A DNA stretch of 64,000 nt. Origin: Dipylidium caninum (lineage: Eukaryota > Platyhelminthes > Cestoda > Cyclophyllidea > Dipylidiidae). The stretch spans positions 124,001 to 188,000 of the forward strand of contig QEYB01001157.1 in the NCBI GenBank assembly GCA_017562135.1, read 5' to 3'. The translations under genes and the position numbers were made by a program. Under the pieces are notes generated by a model. That model did no database searches, was not told the origin of the DNA, and was given only the letters and a program-made list of their open reading frames with translations. Of the stretch, positions 1 to 11,190 are shown one piece after another; position 1 is the first letter of the stretch; each line of letters begins with the position of its first letter.

Positions 1-2566
1 AGATAACATGGACGCCCGCATCTTCACCTCACTGATGACCGGAGGATGAGTTTCAACGGGGGCACCGTCCCCGAGCCCAAAGAGGAGCAGTGTGGCAATA
101 CTACGCCCATAACTGAGGGTGGACTGTCATCCGCCTTCACCACAGACAACATGTTGGGAGTGGGAGGCGTGAGAAGAGTTCAAGATCGGCTCTCCGATCA
201 GTCTTGTCGCTTTTCACCTTCTCAGAAGGAATCGCCTGTTCTGGAAGCTGCAGTACTAGGTGTGCTCAACATCGCCTTCGTCCCGCCTACTGAGGCATTC
301 ATGACGATTCAAGCATGGAAGGAGACGAGAAAGGTGGGGAAAAAGCACCAGTGTGACGTCTGTTGGAGACTATTTTGAAAAGCCACGTTTACCCTGACTA
401 CGAGGATGCCGAGGTGAAGCGACAACATACGCAAGTGGATGTTGGGGTGCGCGAGAGGACAGGAAATGGTGGTGTCTAGGAGGGCGCCTACTGCACAACT
501 GGGACAAGAAGGAATTCACTAATTTGGCGAAAGGCTGTTTGTTTGGTTGGGAGAGCATGAGAGCGGCTTTTAGCCGTGGATGGGAAAAACCGCACAAGGA
601 GGAAAACTCCCCTTTGTGTAATCGCCAATTACATTGAGGAGTGAGAAATCCTCCTCTTCGAAACTCAAGAGACGAAGAGAGTGGAGAAAGGGTTCTCGAG
701 GCTGGCATGGACGCCAAGAGGTGAAAGACGAAGGGTGTAAAAAACTGCGAAATGGCACACACACACAGTGACGCCGTCATCGGTATATAACAACAAGACG
801 GTAAAAAAACGCTTTCTACCACCATCCGCGGGCAAAAAGTTTGGGGAAAAAAAAGTGATCATCAAATGGCGAGTAGAGGGTTTGGGGAAATTGGAAAAAT
901 TTAACGCAAGGCTGAGATCTGGGGAAAGACACCTTACCGTGGAGTCAGGTAACACGTCTTTTGGTCGAGGCAAGCGCTAACAACCGGGTGGGCGGTGGTC
1001 GACCAGTAAAGTGCGTTGGCAACTAGAGGCTTCAAGTGAAATTCGTCGGCGCGGGGAGGGGGGGGGGCTTTCAAGGGCCCAGTGGTTTCCCTTCCAACGA
1101 ATGAACTAAAACGTTGGCTTGGGGGGCTGAGGAACCCACTTCTTGGCTGACTTCAACTGGGCTCATGTGTCTGCCAGGTTTAATAGCCTCGTGCAACAAT
1201 ACGGCGGTGTGGAGCAGGAAGGTGAAAGAGATTCACACACACCCCGAAAGCACCAATCTGGGGCATCCACTAAGCCCTAACACACAGGAGTATGGGCATT
1301 AGGCAAGTCAAAACCAGGAATCACTCCTCACGAGCACCGTACCTGACTCCCGGGGCTCACTCGAAAGTGTACTTGTGGAGCACAATTAAAGTGGCATGCA
1401 CATAAAGGAAGTTTTTTTTTGTTTTTGAATGAGAAAAGTAAAAGAGGCGTCTTACCACTGACCGCAGTTTGGCTCGATGTTCAAGTAAATGCTGAGTGTA
1501 GGACAACTTGGAGTGGTAAGCACGTTTCCGGAAGGCCTAGGATAATAAAAGAGGGTGGAGAAGAGGGAATGCGGTGTAGTGAACATTTAATTTTACGAAT
1601 ATTTCCTCAGCCAAGCGCCATATTGAATGGGGGGCGGTGGGGGGGGGGAAATAAAAATGGGAAGACGGGGATACACTGTACCCAGAAAGCCACTAAACTC
1701 AATCTCTCCACCTCCCATGTTTGCTCATGTCTCGTGTCAAGATTTCCGACTGACCGAAGAAGTTTATGTGTGGCTAAAATGTCCAAACTCCGCCAACTTG
1801 AAGGGACTCGCCTGAACAAGAAAGCACCGGCTAACGCTTTTGTTTATGAGGCCACTCCACTTTTAATGATGGCAAGTTGGGCGTGACGGAGGAGAGAGAG
1901 AGAAAAAGAGCTTGGAACAGCCTTTTCCCCGATTGATTCCTAAAGTGGGTGCCTCGAGTCGCGATTGCGCACCACCGTGACTTGCCTCACTCCTCGATAC
2001 AAACTCTGCCCCCGGGTGTGCACATCGCCGATTACTCCTTCCCCCATTTCGCAATATCACACAAAAAGCTTGTGTGTCGCCACAAAAAAAACAAGCGCCA
2101 CCAGTGATGACAAACTTATTGACAGCAATGATATCCAGGCGCTGAGGGGATTTGTTGGCAAAATTCATACTGTGAAGGGAATAACCTCTTTGAGTAAGTC
2201 CAAAGACCCCAGCATGTGATTTACTAGGCATGACATTTCAGAAGAGGTGGGCGCTGATAAATAATAAGTAGCCTACAGCAACAAACAAGAGTTTTTGTGC
2301 ATGAAGGACCATACAAGGTGTAAACAGGTTAAAAAGTTGAAAAGAGATTCCTCCGAAATTCCACAGCGTGCTCATTCAAGCACTGACAGCCCTCATGTAA
2401 CGTCAAATTAACGCATAGAAGGCGCGCCTGAGCCCGTAAATCTGAACTGACTTAGTATGGAATGTGATTAATAGGCGAAGGAGGTAAAAAGGGGGAAAAC
2501 GGCGAAGACTGAGTCAGTGACGAGGAAAAGTAAAAAGTAAATGAAAAGTGGCAAATAGTCGCTCAC
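1..2566. other. Left-edge stretch without a resolved gene
   Basis: No reading frame here has both convincing splice signals and protein-like content. The plus strand is purine-rich, as expected if this is intron or 3' sequence of the minus-strand HMG-box gene whose last recognised exon ends at 2567. The exon completing the HMG box should lie in this interval or beyond the left edge; I could not find it. A plus-strand frame ending near 1886 contains a short HMG-like string but lacks supporting signals. Confidence 0.4.
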
Positions 2567-2717
2567 GCGTCGCTCCTCGGAGGAAAGGCGTTTCCACTGA
2601 GACATCGCGTCCTTCACAATCTCCCCGAAACTGCGTCCCTCCACCGCCGCCTCAGACAGGGTGGAATTCATTGAGTTGACGGTCTCGTGAAAGAAGACAA
2701 CGAAGGAACGCGGCACC
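2567..2717 (-). CDS. HMG-box-like exon (minus-strand gene)
   Basis: An internal exon of 151 nt. It opens after a good acceptor (pyrimidine-rich, ending TTTACAG) in phase 2 and closes at a GTGAGC donor in phase 0. Its first base completes an Arg codon with the two bases left by the exon ending at 3212, so the pair joins in frame. The 50 codons include FVVFFHETVNSMN, then FGEIVKDAMSQWKRLSSEER. The last part matches the helix 2 region of HMG boxes, where an F-x-E-I motif is followed by W-K-x-L and an E-E-K/R pair. HMG boxes bend DNA in the minor groove and occur in chromatin and transcription proteins. The C-terminal third of the box must be in the next exon, not found. The subfamily is unknown; the family call is from motif recognition only. 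Confidence 0.6.
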
Positions 2718-3211
2718 CTGTAAATGGCAGAATAAGACATTTCAGGAGACAAAACCAAACCAGACAACTCGGATGCACACGCGCGAGACGAGGGAAAGAG
2801 GTGGAGGAGAGGAGAGGAATAAATGGGGGCGGCCCAAATACTCTTCTCGCCACCCTCGCCAAAACCTCCTCTCCCCCCACTAATTTGCATTTTTGGTCAA
2901 GGAGTTGGAAGAGCTAATCTGACAAGTCACCAGTGGGAGAGCTCTCAGTTCCGCAACCTCGCTTTCAGCCTGAGCCTGCCGAACAGGACGGAGGCCAGAT
3001 TATCACGAAGATCACCACCAAAATTGCCCATAACGTGGGGGTGCAAACGATTTTCGCCCAGCCAAAGTCCCCCTTGTTACAGCTTATCGCAGACGCAAGA
3101 GGGTATGTTTCAATTTTAAACAGACTGTCGGCCTAAAATAGCCAGAAGTGGACTATGCGGACACTCCCGAGGCGCCTGCGACACGAGGGGAGAGCGCCGA
3201 GGTGAAGCCAC

Positions 3212-3323
3212 CTTATCTCCTCGACGATGTTCAGACTACTGAAGAGTGAAAGCGAGGCAACTGTTGAGTCTGCCAAAGTCGAAAGGCGGAATAACTCGCG
3301 GCCTATCATATCTGTCAACGTTT
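3212..3323 (-). CDS. Helical exon upstream of the HMG-box exon
   Basis: An internal exon of 112 nt. It follows an acceptor with a pyrimidine-rich run (CTCTTCTCC then CTTTCTTCTT) and a TTAG end, in phase 1, and ends ATAAG before a GTGGCT donor in phase 2. That donor is not strong, but its phase fits the HMG-box exon at 2717-2567. The translation, with TLTDMIGRELFRLSTLADS and later SSLNIVEEIR, looks alpha-helical, with regular hydrophobic spacing and no low complexity. It would sit directly before the HMG box. I do not recognise a named domain. The open frame extends upstream to 3453, so the exact acceptor is less sure than the frame. Confidence 0.45.
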
Positions 3324-4174
3324 CTAACGCATCAATGCCAAGAAGAAAGCAAAGGAGAAGAGATCGCGGGAGCCACGTGAGCCGTCCGTACGACTGGACA
3401 TGACCAAGAGTGAGACTGGCCGAGATGAACTCTGCTGAAGAACAATTTGGCACAGAATCAAAGTGAACGGTGGCAATTTAACCCACCGGGAGTGTCAGAC
3501 TCTTGACAAAACGAGAAATTTTTTCACTCTAAGCATCCGAATTAACACGCCGTTGGCAATTAGTGAATTGGGAATTGGAAAGAGGTTGGAGGAACCCAAC
3601 AATCTCATCCACCTTCCACGAAGTTGGTCAGCCCGGTTGGCGAAAAGGCCAGGAGAATTTTCGATGGTTGGAGTAAAGGAAGAGGTAGAAAAAAGGAAGC
3701 CTACATGTTGATGTCGTGATAAAAAGTGGCAGGGCTGCCGATAAGTCGTTGAGAGGTGGCAACCAGGGCAACTACAGTCGGGCCGAGGAAAGAATCTCAG
3801 GAGCACTGAAGACCAGTTGCAGGGAGCCCCACCTCGGTGAATTGCGATTTATAAATTTGACACCGGTCAAACCACTGGTAGCCACAATCTGGTGGAGGAA
3901 GCAACAACCAACGCACTGGGGAGGGACACGACGAGCGGCGGACACCCGGCCCCAGGGTCAAATAGGTCGCGCCATCGATTTTGTCCAGTCTGAACATCGG
4001 GGACGCGTGTCACAACAGCGTGTCAGGGCGTGCCACGGTCCGAGGAGGCCTCACAGACGTTTGGTTCCCATCAACGCCCCCCCCCTCAGCCTCCCCTCCG
4101 CCGCGCCTGCAAGTTAAGTCCACATGAGTGCCTTAAGCAGAGAGAAGACGAGATGGCGAGCGAGGCAGAGGTAC

Positions 4175-5025
4175 CTTAGAGCGGAAAGGGGGAAAGTTGC
4201 CCTCAACGAATGAAAAGGGAAGAGCTGAAACAGTAATGCTCCAATGATTGGCCCCGTGATGCCGTCTAAGGCTGCACGACCCAACCGATTGGACTTGGAG
4301 TGCTTGAAGACCTTCAAATTAAGACGATGCAGTCACCTGGCAGGGGATCCGAGCCTCAACCCCAAGAGTGTTTGGCTATTTGAAGCAAGAAGTGGGGAAG
4401 AAAAAAAGTGGCCAGCAGGAGCGAGTGCGGTGTTGGATGTGGATGAGGCAAAATTCACTCAGATGACAGTCGTCTCCAGAGTGCGTCCAACTCTGCCCCA
4501 CTGACAAGTCCACAAGACGAACCGACTACGCCTCCAATTGCGCGAACGGAGTGGAGGTTTTGAGATGCGGGCGACGGCAGAACACCAGCACCCAGGTCAA
4601 CAAAAAGAAAAAATTCATCCTTCTTAAATTGATACACACACACACACACACACGCAGACACACACGGTGGTTTCGAGGGTGGCGGAATAACCTCTGTCCG
4701 CGGTTCTCCAAAGACACAAATTGGCAGCGTTACTGGCGCGGGGAGAGCGGTGAAAGTGGACCAAGCGAGGAAAACAACCACCTTGAGAGGCAATAGACAC
4801 AACCTTCTTGGAGAAATCGAACTTCTTAAGCGCAAAAACCCCTTTGTTGGCGTGTAGAATGTGTTTAGAGGTGGATACAACAGCGGAGACACTCGCTAGT
4901 AAAAGGGGAAATGCAAGCAAAGTGGCACTGCCACAAGGGGACTCCAAGACAACCTCGCCCCACCCCCTCCTCTCCTCTACCCCGACTCACCTCTCCTTTT
5001 CACTGAAGGTAAAGGACGAATGCGA
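4175..5025 (-). other. Candidate small exons of the minus-strand gene, chain unresolved
   Basis: Several short minus-strand segments have an acceptor on one side and a donor on the other: 5025-4991 (35 nt, donor GTGAGT), 4895-4804 (92 nt, acceptor TTTTACTAG, donor GTTGTG), 4375-4337 (39 nt, donor GTGACT) and 4224-4175 (50 nt, acceptor TGTTTCAG, donor GTACCT). Each is open in at least one frame. 4895-4804 is open in two, one of which follows directly in phase from the exon ending at 5533. I could not find one phase-consistent chain from 5533 to the exon starting at 3323, so some are probably false or an exon is missing. No domain is recognisable. Confidence 0.2.
4634..4665. repeat. (AC)n microsatellite
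   Basis: A dinucleotide run of about 20 bases followed by a short interrupted continuation. Confidence 0.9.
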
Positions 5026-5532
5026 CTGCCGCAGTTGTTGAAATGCACTGGAATTTAACCACTAAAAGATGAAAAGGGAAAAAAGAAAGAAAGAAGAGAG
5101 TCCACCTCACTTGGTAGCGTCGACACCTACTATTCTCTCCTAACTAAAAATTCGTCAAACAGCGAACAGTGTCTACTAAAGCATTTTCCACTCATCACGA
5201 GGTCGGACATGAAGCGTCAGCCACCACCAGGCTTTTAACTGTCTCCAATTTCTGCTGCGAAAATACCTCCAAATTTTGTGAAGTGTAATGCTTTCCGGGA
5301 GGGGAGGGGGAGGGGGGGGAGAAAAATCTACTGTTGCCACTGTACCAGCTGCCCTTCGCTTACCGCCCAAGGCCCCGGACCAAAACTACTCCTCGCCCGG
5401 GCCTCACATCAGGCCTGAGCTATTAGTTTACTAACCTGCTACCCGCGTAACTAGCGGTTTTGCAGTAAACAACTTCATTCAAATACACAATTTACAGCTC
5501 AATAAAGCAGCCCCGAACAGACAGTCACTAAC

Positions 5533-5730
5533 CTTAAAGAGAGTAGTACGACTCGACTTGCCAACAAGAGCGGCTATTTTTGCCTCCTCCTCCTCCTCCT
5601 GCTCTTTCCGCACCCCGTCGGCCTCGTCGATGTCGGAGGAGTCGGAAGGCGGGGGAGTGGGATCCCCAGACAAGTCGAGGACATCTACGTCGCAGGCCGG
5701 GAATGGCGCGATGCTTGCTCGTATCTGCGA
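5533..5730 (-). CDS. Acidic low-complexity exon (minus-strand gene)
   Basis: An internal exon of 198 nt, 66 codons, phase 0 at both ends. The acceptor is CTTTTTTAATGCCTTCTAAG and the donor follows TTTAAG as GTTAGT. The frame is also open for four codons upstream, with an ATG at 5742, so an alternative start is possible, but the phase-0 acceptor fits the upstream exon that ends phase 0 at 7680. The translation has a hydrophobic start (IRASIAPFPACDVDVLDL), a Pro/Ser/Asp stretch (PTPPPSDSSDIDEAD), then KEQ with a run of five Glu, and ends LVGKSSRTTLFK. Such acidic, proline-rich, probably disordered sequence is common in nuclear and chromatin proteins. No known domain is visible. The TCC-repeat on the plus strand at 5581-5600 is simply the Glu run. 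Confidence 0.55.
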
Positions 5731-6253
5731 CTTAGAAGGCATTAAAAAGGTGTGATGGGACAGGAGTGTGGGAAGCAGTCAGTCGATGGTGTCGCTTATG
5801 GGTCAGTAATGTCATCCTCTTACCTGTTAACTCGTGATTTTATGAAATGGATTTGCTAAATGGTAGTAGGACAAACAGTGGACTGACAAGCAGACCGACG
5901 TGGTTCACTTTACCAAACGCTCAGTCTATCAGTAATACTCACTACAGCTGAATTGACCTGAGTCCCTACCGACAATGGCAACTGGCAAATCCGTGACAGG
6001 AGAATGTTAAGACAAACTTGGTGTGAAGCAAGGAAGATGAGGAATTCAATTTAAATAGCCTTATTAATAAAAAGCGCGGAATTTCTTTCAAGTGGATGCA
6101 ACAGAGTGGAGGGGAAAAAGGAGGTGAGATGAAAAGGATGCTGACTTGGTGCTAGCAACGAGGCTGACACAGGGGAAATTGAACTATTCCATCAATTAGA
6201 AGGAAAAGTAAGCAGCCAAAAGACGAAATGAAAGCAGCGTGTGGCAAAATTAC

Positions 6254-6268
6254 CTTCTTGCGACAAAT
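6254..6268 (-). CDS. Possible 15-nt microexon
   Basis: Fifteen bases coding for ICRKK in phase 0. They are preceded by a pyrimidine-rich acceptor (CTCTTCTTTAG) and followed by the donor GTAATT. The upstream exon (ending 7680) and the downstream exon (starting 5730) are both phase 0, so inclusion or skipping keeps the frame and would only add a short basic patch. So short an exon could arise by chance; I include it because both signals and the phase agree. Confidence 0.3.
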
Positions 6269-7679
6269 CTAAAGAAGAGACGTCGTGAAAATTGTGTCGA
6301 AGACAAAATTTAGGGGGAGGAGGCAAGGACCACGTAGTAATTGTTGTAATCGTTTTAATGGCAAAAAATGTCAGTTCATGTTAGATTGAACACCACTGTT
6401 TGAGCTGCGACAGGCTATTCGAGGTTATAAAACATTTGCTGGGATAGAAATCGGTGTTACAAGCTATCCATGTATTAAAGAGACCGGAAATACCAAAAGC
6501 TACCCGAGGGTACAAAAGGCATTTCAAGAAGGCAATCAATCCTCCCACAGACTATTCTGGGCCCCAAAAATATTTGCACTTGAGATGGTGTTTTATGTGT
6601 AACACCATTTATTTCCGTGCCAAATATAAATTGCATTTAAAGGTTTCGTTATTATAGAGGGGCTGTTTCCATTGACTCTTAAATCACGTTGATTCAACCG
6701 GCGGATGACGAAAACTACCAACTTCCATTCAACAAATACTACTAAAAGAATGAGATAAAGGAGACGAAGAAAGTGCTCATTCCTAAGTTAATCTGTCAAA
6801 AGTGGAATTCACGATAACTTTGCAATGGGCAAGGGTCAACAGGCCAAACAACAGGGAAGTGGTAAACTGTGAAATAGGCGAGTACATTGATTTGCGGGTC
6901 TAGACGGGTTTTACGGGTTTTGACGTCCTTATAAGTACAAGATGAACGAAGAGCACACTGACATGGTCATTTCTTAAATAATATTTTAAGAATGAATGCA
7001 CTGTGAAGTCGGATAATAAAAAAGGAGGCCCTTAGTCTTGCAATCATGGTGGTGAATTATGCAAATAGATCACGCCAACAGAGGAAAAATCAACTAATTC
7101 TCGACTCAGGCGGGAAACAACAAGTGAAAGTGGAATAGCCGGGAACCCGAGAAATCGCTTTTTTTGGAAGATCATTGTGGCATGATGGATAATCGGGACT
7201 ATAATTAAAAATTCAGCACCTTAGGTGGTGATTGTTATATTTACGGTTAAATTGAATCAATGCACAAGTAGAAGAGGAGTAATGGCTTAGGACTTAGGGA
7301 GAAACAACTCAAAAGCAGTGATTTATGAAAGCAGACCAATTAAAATTAGGAAAGCAGGGATAGTGAATAGACATTTTAGAAAAAGGCAGAGTGAAGATAT
7401 AGCAAAGCACTATTTTGTGCAGAACATTGGTGAAGCCTGACGAAAGTAAGGAATTTAGAGAAACTTGACCATTAGTAAAAAAGTAATTATATCAAAGCAG
7501 GTCCCCATAACGAAAAGGAGTAAACAGAAAACATACCACTATTTAAATGCACCTAACGTAATTAAAGGTAAAATCCCTGTTTGATCTTCTGTATAACAGT
7601 ACTTTATTTTAGAAATAAGGATAACAAGCACATAAACACCGGGTCGAGTCAAGCTGGTAATACAATCGCCTTCACTCAC

Positions 7680-7814
7680 TAGCGGAGTGTTGTCCTCAAA
7701 ATCTTCGATGTCGTCATCTTCCTCATCCGATTTGTATGTCGTAATGAGAGGCATTTTCTTCTTCGGTGGTTCGTTCAGTTTCACGCTGGATGAGGGATGT
7801 TCAACTTCCTCCAT
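7680..7814 (-). CDS. Probable first coding exon of the HMG-box gene
   Basis: Forty-five codons from an ATG at 7814 to a strong GTGAGTGAA donor, ending phase 0. An acceptor (TATCTCCCCCCAG) lies four bases upstream of the ATG, so a spliced 5' leader joins just before it. The protein begins MEEVEHPSSS, has a basic PPKKK patch, then a very acidic run (KSDEEDDDIEDFED). The PPKKK could be part of a nuclear localisation signal. The frame is open a few codons upstream of the ATG, so an internal exon of a longer protein is not excluded; the ATG was chosen because it is the first one after the acceptor and no coding exon was seen upstream. Codon use is AT-richer than in the exon at 5.6 kb. Confidence 0.55.
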
Positions 7815-7818
7815 GAGT

Positions 7819-7877
7819 CTGGGGGGAGATATCAATAGCGAGGCCTCTCAGCACTGAACCAAAATCTAAGCACTTAC
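7819..7877 (-). other. 59-nt leader intron before the ATG
   Basis: On the minus strand a GTAAGTGC donor at 7877 and the CCCCCCAG acceptor at 7819 enclose 59 nt, leaving ACTC-ATG on the downstream side. The upstream side (7878 and above) would be 5' untranslated leader. A competing donor with a perfect GTAAGTAT lies at 8161, so leader splicing may vary. Confidence 0.4.
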
Positions 7878-8153
7878 ACCGAAAAATCACTTAAGCAACA
7901 ACACAGACGATAAAAGCACGATGATGATAAATATCGCAAAACTATGAAGCTCTATCATATAACCTAGCAGCAATTCAGCATTCGCGTGTCCCGAAGAAAA
8001 ATAAACAGAAAGCTTAACCGAACAAAAAGCGGCCGCGCAATTTCCACAATAGTCGCACAATATTCATGGAACATATTTTGAAAACATTCTTAACCAACGA
8101 TTAGTCCTTGATAGGTTAACAAAAATACGTATCACTGCAAAAAAGCATTGTAA

Positions 8154-8185
8154 ATACTTACCAGATAGGTCAGTTTGACTGGATT
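8154..8185 (-). other. Strong donor; alternative leader exon
   Basis: Reading the minus strand, ACCTATCTG is followed by GTAAGTAT, a near-ideal donor, in AT-rich DNA 340 bp upstream of the ATG exon. It would end a non-coding first exon lying at 8162 and above. No TATA box stands out; the start of transcription cannot be placed. Confidence 0.3.
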
Positions 8186-8229
8186 ACAAAACAGCCTCTC
8201 CTCATTAGTTGATAATTGGTCGAAATTAA

Positions 8230-9480
8230 CTCTTTTAATCAAGTTGGCTTACTCTATCGCTCAGAATTACATGTTTAAACCAAATAATATTTAAACTTCA
8301 TTTTTTCAAATTTTTTTCCGAGAAATATAAGGTATGTTGTCTTTTATGCTTAAGGGCAACATTTGCGAGAAATTATAAATTCACTCCGAGAGCGTTTTCT
8401 CTTAACTAATATTACCGTTCAATAGGGTATTGTTATAAAAGCGTGAACGATACATTGCTTGCTTCCTACTATAGGAATCAATTGAATATAATTATTAGAA
8501 TTTGTACTTGATTTAAAAGTGCTAAAAGCTAATAATCGATAGCTACAATTCCGAATCCAAAGCTTCGGAACCATTTTCAATTTAGTATGCGTTCATTTTA
8601 ATTTCCAACAGAATTCGTCTCTATAAATAAATTTCAGGAAAAAGGGGTAATATATGGGTATCAAAACGCTCTGTTTACAAAAAATCAAATAGGGAGTCTG
8701 CTAGTATTACCATTTAAGTGTCTGTGGTTTTAAAGGGCGACACGCGATGTATTTCATTTAGCTGCACAACTGAAGGGACAGAGAAGATTTAGTTTTCTAC
8801 GATGCCTTTTTTATAACCCAACCTTGCCTCATGTAACGTTTGGGGATGGTTGATGCTACCAAAATGTTTTTCCCTCCTCGTCCCCCAAAATGAATCCATT
8901 GATTAACAAGGAATTTATTTCTTTATAGCCATCTCATTTTACTTATAAGATGAATTGAAATTTTGACATTGTCCCTGCCGGTGAGCTTTACGCTTCCTGG
9001 CTTTCCTTTTACGTGGTAATAAAATGACTAATCAACTGATTGCCGCAGTAATGTGGTTCATTTGCACCTGGTTTATTCTCTGTTCATCTCTTTATCACTG
9101 CCCCCATGTAATACCTTTGGTCACACAAGTTTGTCGGCTGTTAGGCCCTCATAACGATCATATTTGTGCAAAACAATTTCAGCCTCGACAAATACAATTG
9201 CTGCTGTCGTTGCCCCAATGCGGCGCTGCCCAGTTCGGACACGTCATAACGACGGCAGGGCTAAATGTCTTTGCTTGTCAGAATTGAGTGCATCTTCTGT
9301 AAATTGAGCATAAGTCAGCGGTCTAGAAACGTTTTCTAATATTTCTATGTTTTAAAGATTAGGTCAAATTCCCGGGCCATGTTCTCCTCTCTCGGTTAGG
9401 GGAGCAGACTCTGTCCTGTAGCAGCACTCAGCCGCCACCACCATCTGTCTGCCTGACTGTCTACAGTTAACAGAACAACG
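8230..9480. other. AT-rich stretch, no gene seen
   Basis: The lowest-GC part of the window. A plus-strand frame at 9024-9287 (87 codons) has no supporting splice sites or recognisable domain. The interval probably holds the promoter of the minus-strand gene. The change to CpG-rich DNA comes at about 9.4 kb. Confidence 0.4.
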
Positions 9481-10870
9481 CGCGGTTCAGTCTGTGGACG
9501 AGGGATGAACGCTGGGTTCTGTGGCCTCTCAACTGCGACATTCCGCTCCACGCGTCTGTACCACGTGTTACAACTTTAGCGAGTCCTCCAGCAGAGGAGA
9601 CGAAGAGAGAGCCAGACACGGGAGTGACAGATCCCCTCCTCGCTCATTAATCTCGCCCTCCGGGTGGAGGAACACGGTGAAGGGAAAGGACTACTTCATT
9701 AATCAAGGACGATAACGTCGGCGATTAGGATAACACACCGTTTGGCTTGAAAAGTCCTACCTTCCCACGTTTTCACATCCACTCGGTCAGTCGGCACGGT
9801 TTTATTGTGGCATTTTTCACCACGAGGCAACATTTTGCTAAGTTCGTTTGGTCGGCTTTCGCGAGTCTTTCATTCCTCGGTACCGCGAAGGCGGAGGGTT
9901 CTGACAGCCTCTCCGAACCGACGGGAGTCGGGGAGGCGGAGTTGGAGACAGAGTAGGAGATGCCTACGCGTCCTCAATTTACTTTTCGCCGTCTCATTCA
10001 GTCTATCGAAAGTGTGGAATTTCCATTCACCTCCCACTTTTTGCCTTAACACGCCAGTGACGTGTTCAAACCATCCCGTATATTGTGCGAACTCTTCTCC
10101 GACTGAAACCCGTCGACATGCCTTCTTCTTCGGCTTTCTCTTCACTTCCACGTCGTCTTCAGTCGCCAACCTACGTAGCGGCGTCGTCATCTCAACAGAT
10201 GTCCTTAGCGATCGTCTTTACAGATGGTGGACTTCCTTCCTGACATGAAAGGGAGGCCGAGGACTTTAAGATGCAGTGGACGAGCTCACAAGGAAGTTTG
10301 TCGTACGGCAACGGCGCACCGACCACCAACCGCCGCCCCCTCAGCTCGGCAAAATTGCCCGAGGACAACAGTCAACAACTACGAAGGTAAATTCGTCTTG
10401 AGGACCGAACTTGAGCCAAAATAGCTGAGTTTCATATGGTTGAGAGAAAGTGGCGAAAGACCGTCGCATTTGCAGTCAGACGAATGCTTCTGTCCATCCC
10501 GTCGGCGGAGGTCGGTGGCGGGGCGGTGGGGCTGCGGGAAAGTCTGCTGACGGGTCGGAAGAGAGCGAGGAGAGGCGAGTCGGTGCAGTCGGATTCGCGG
10601 CGTCGGACAGAGGCTGTGACTGCGGTGGCGGCGAGACGGCGGGGCAGTGGAGTGGCACGTTGGCGGATCACTTTGGCCCGAGCGGAGGGCACGCACGCGC
10701 CCATTGGTCAGTCGGCAGGCGCGTTGACTGATTTCACTCACCCACGCACACGACGAGGGCACGGCGGGAGATTCGCTCGAAGGTAGGCGGCGAGTGGACC
10801 GGAGAACGGCTGAGCGGCTTCCACAGGCTCGGAATTACGTACTCCACCTTCAGCGGCGCCTCCCTGTCTC

Positions 10871-11190
10871 GCGTTTCGGGTGAGTGACGGTTGTCTTGAC
10901 ATTCCCCCCCCCGCCCCACCCCGCCCCCCTGACCTTAAAACCAAAACTGTCACTGCATTGCCTTTCTACTTGGTGAAATTCTGTGAAAAGCCCGAAATCC
11001 TCTTGAGTTAGATGCCAGAGGGCAGATGGGAAAAGATTTCATCATGTTAACGTGTTTGATTTCGATTTCGGGCGCCTCGCAGTTGTTTTGACCTTCCCGC
11101 CCGACCTTGAAGTCAAAACTGTCATCGCATTTCCTTTCTGATTGGGGAAATTTTATGGGAGTGATGTGTTCCACCATGAAGAGGATTTCC
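10871..11190. repeat. Local direct duplication, two copies
   Basis: The first copy spans about 10871-11020 and the second about 11063-11190. The best-matching core starts with GACCTT at 10931 and again at 11103; by eye 55 aligned bases differ at 11 positions. The first copy has about 20 extra C/G bases before the core. Neither copy has a recognisable coding frame. Confidence 0.7.
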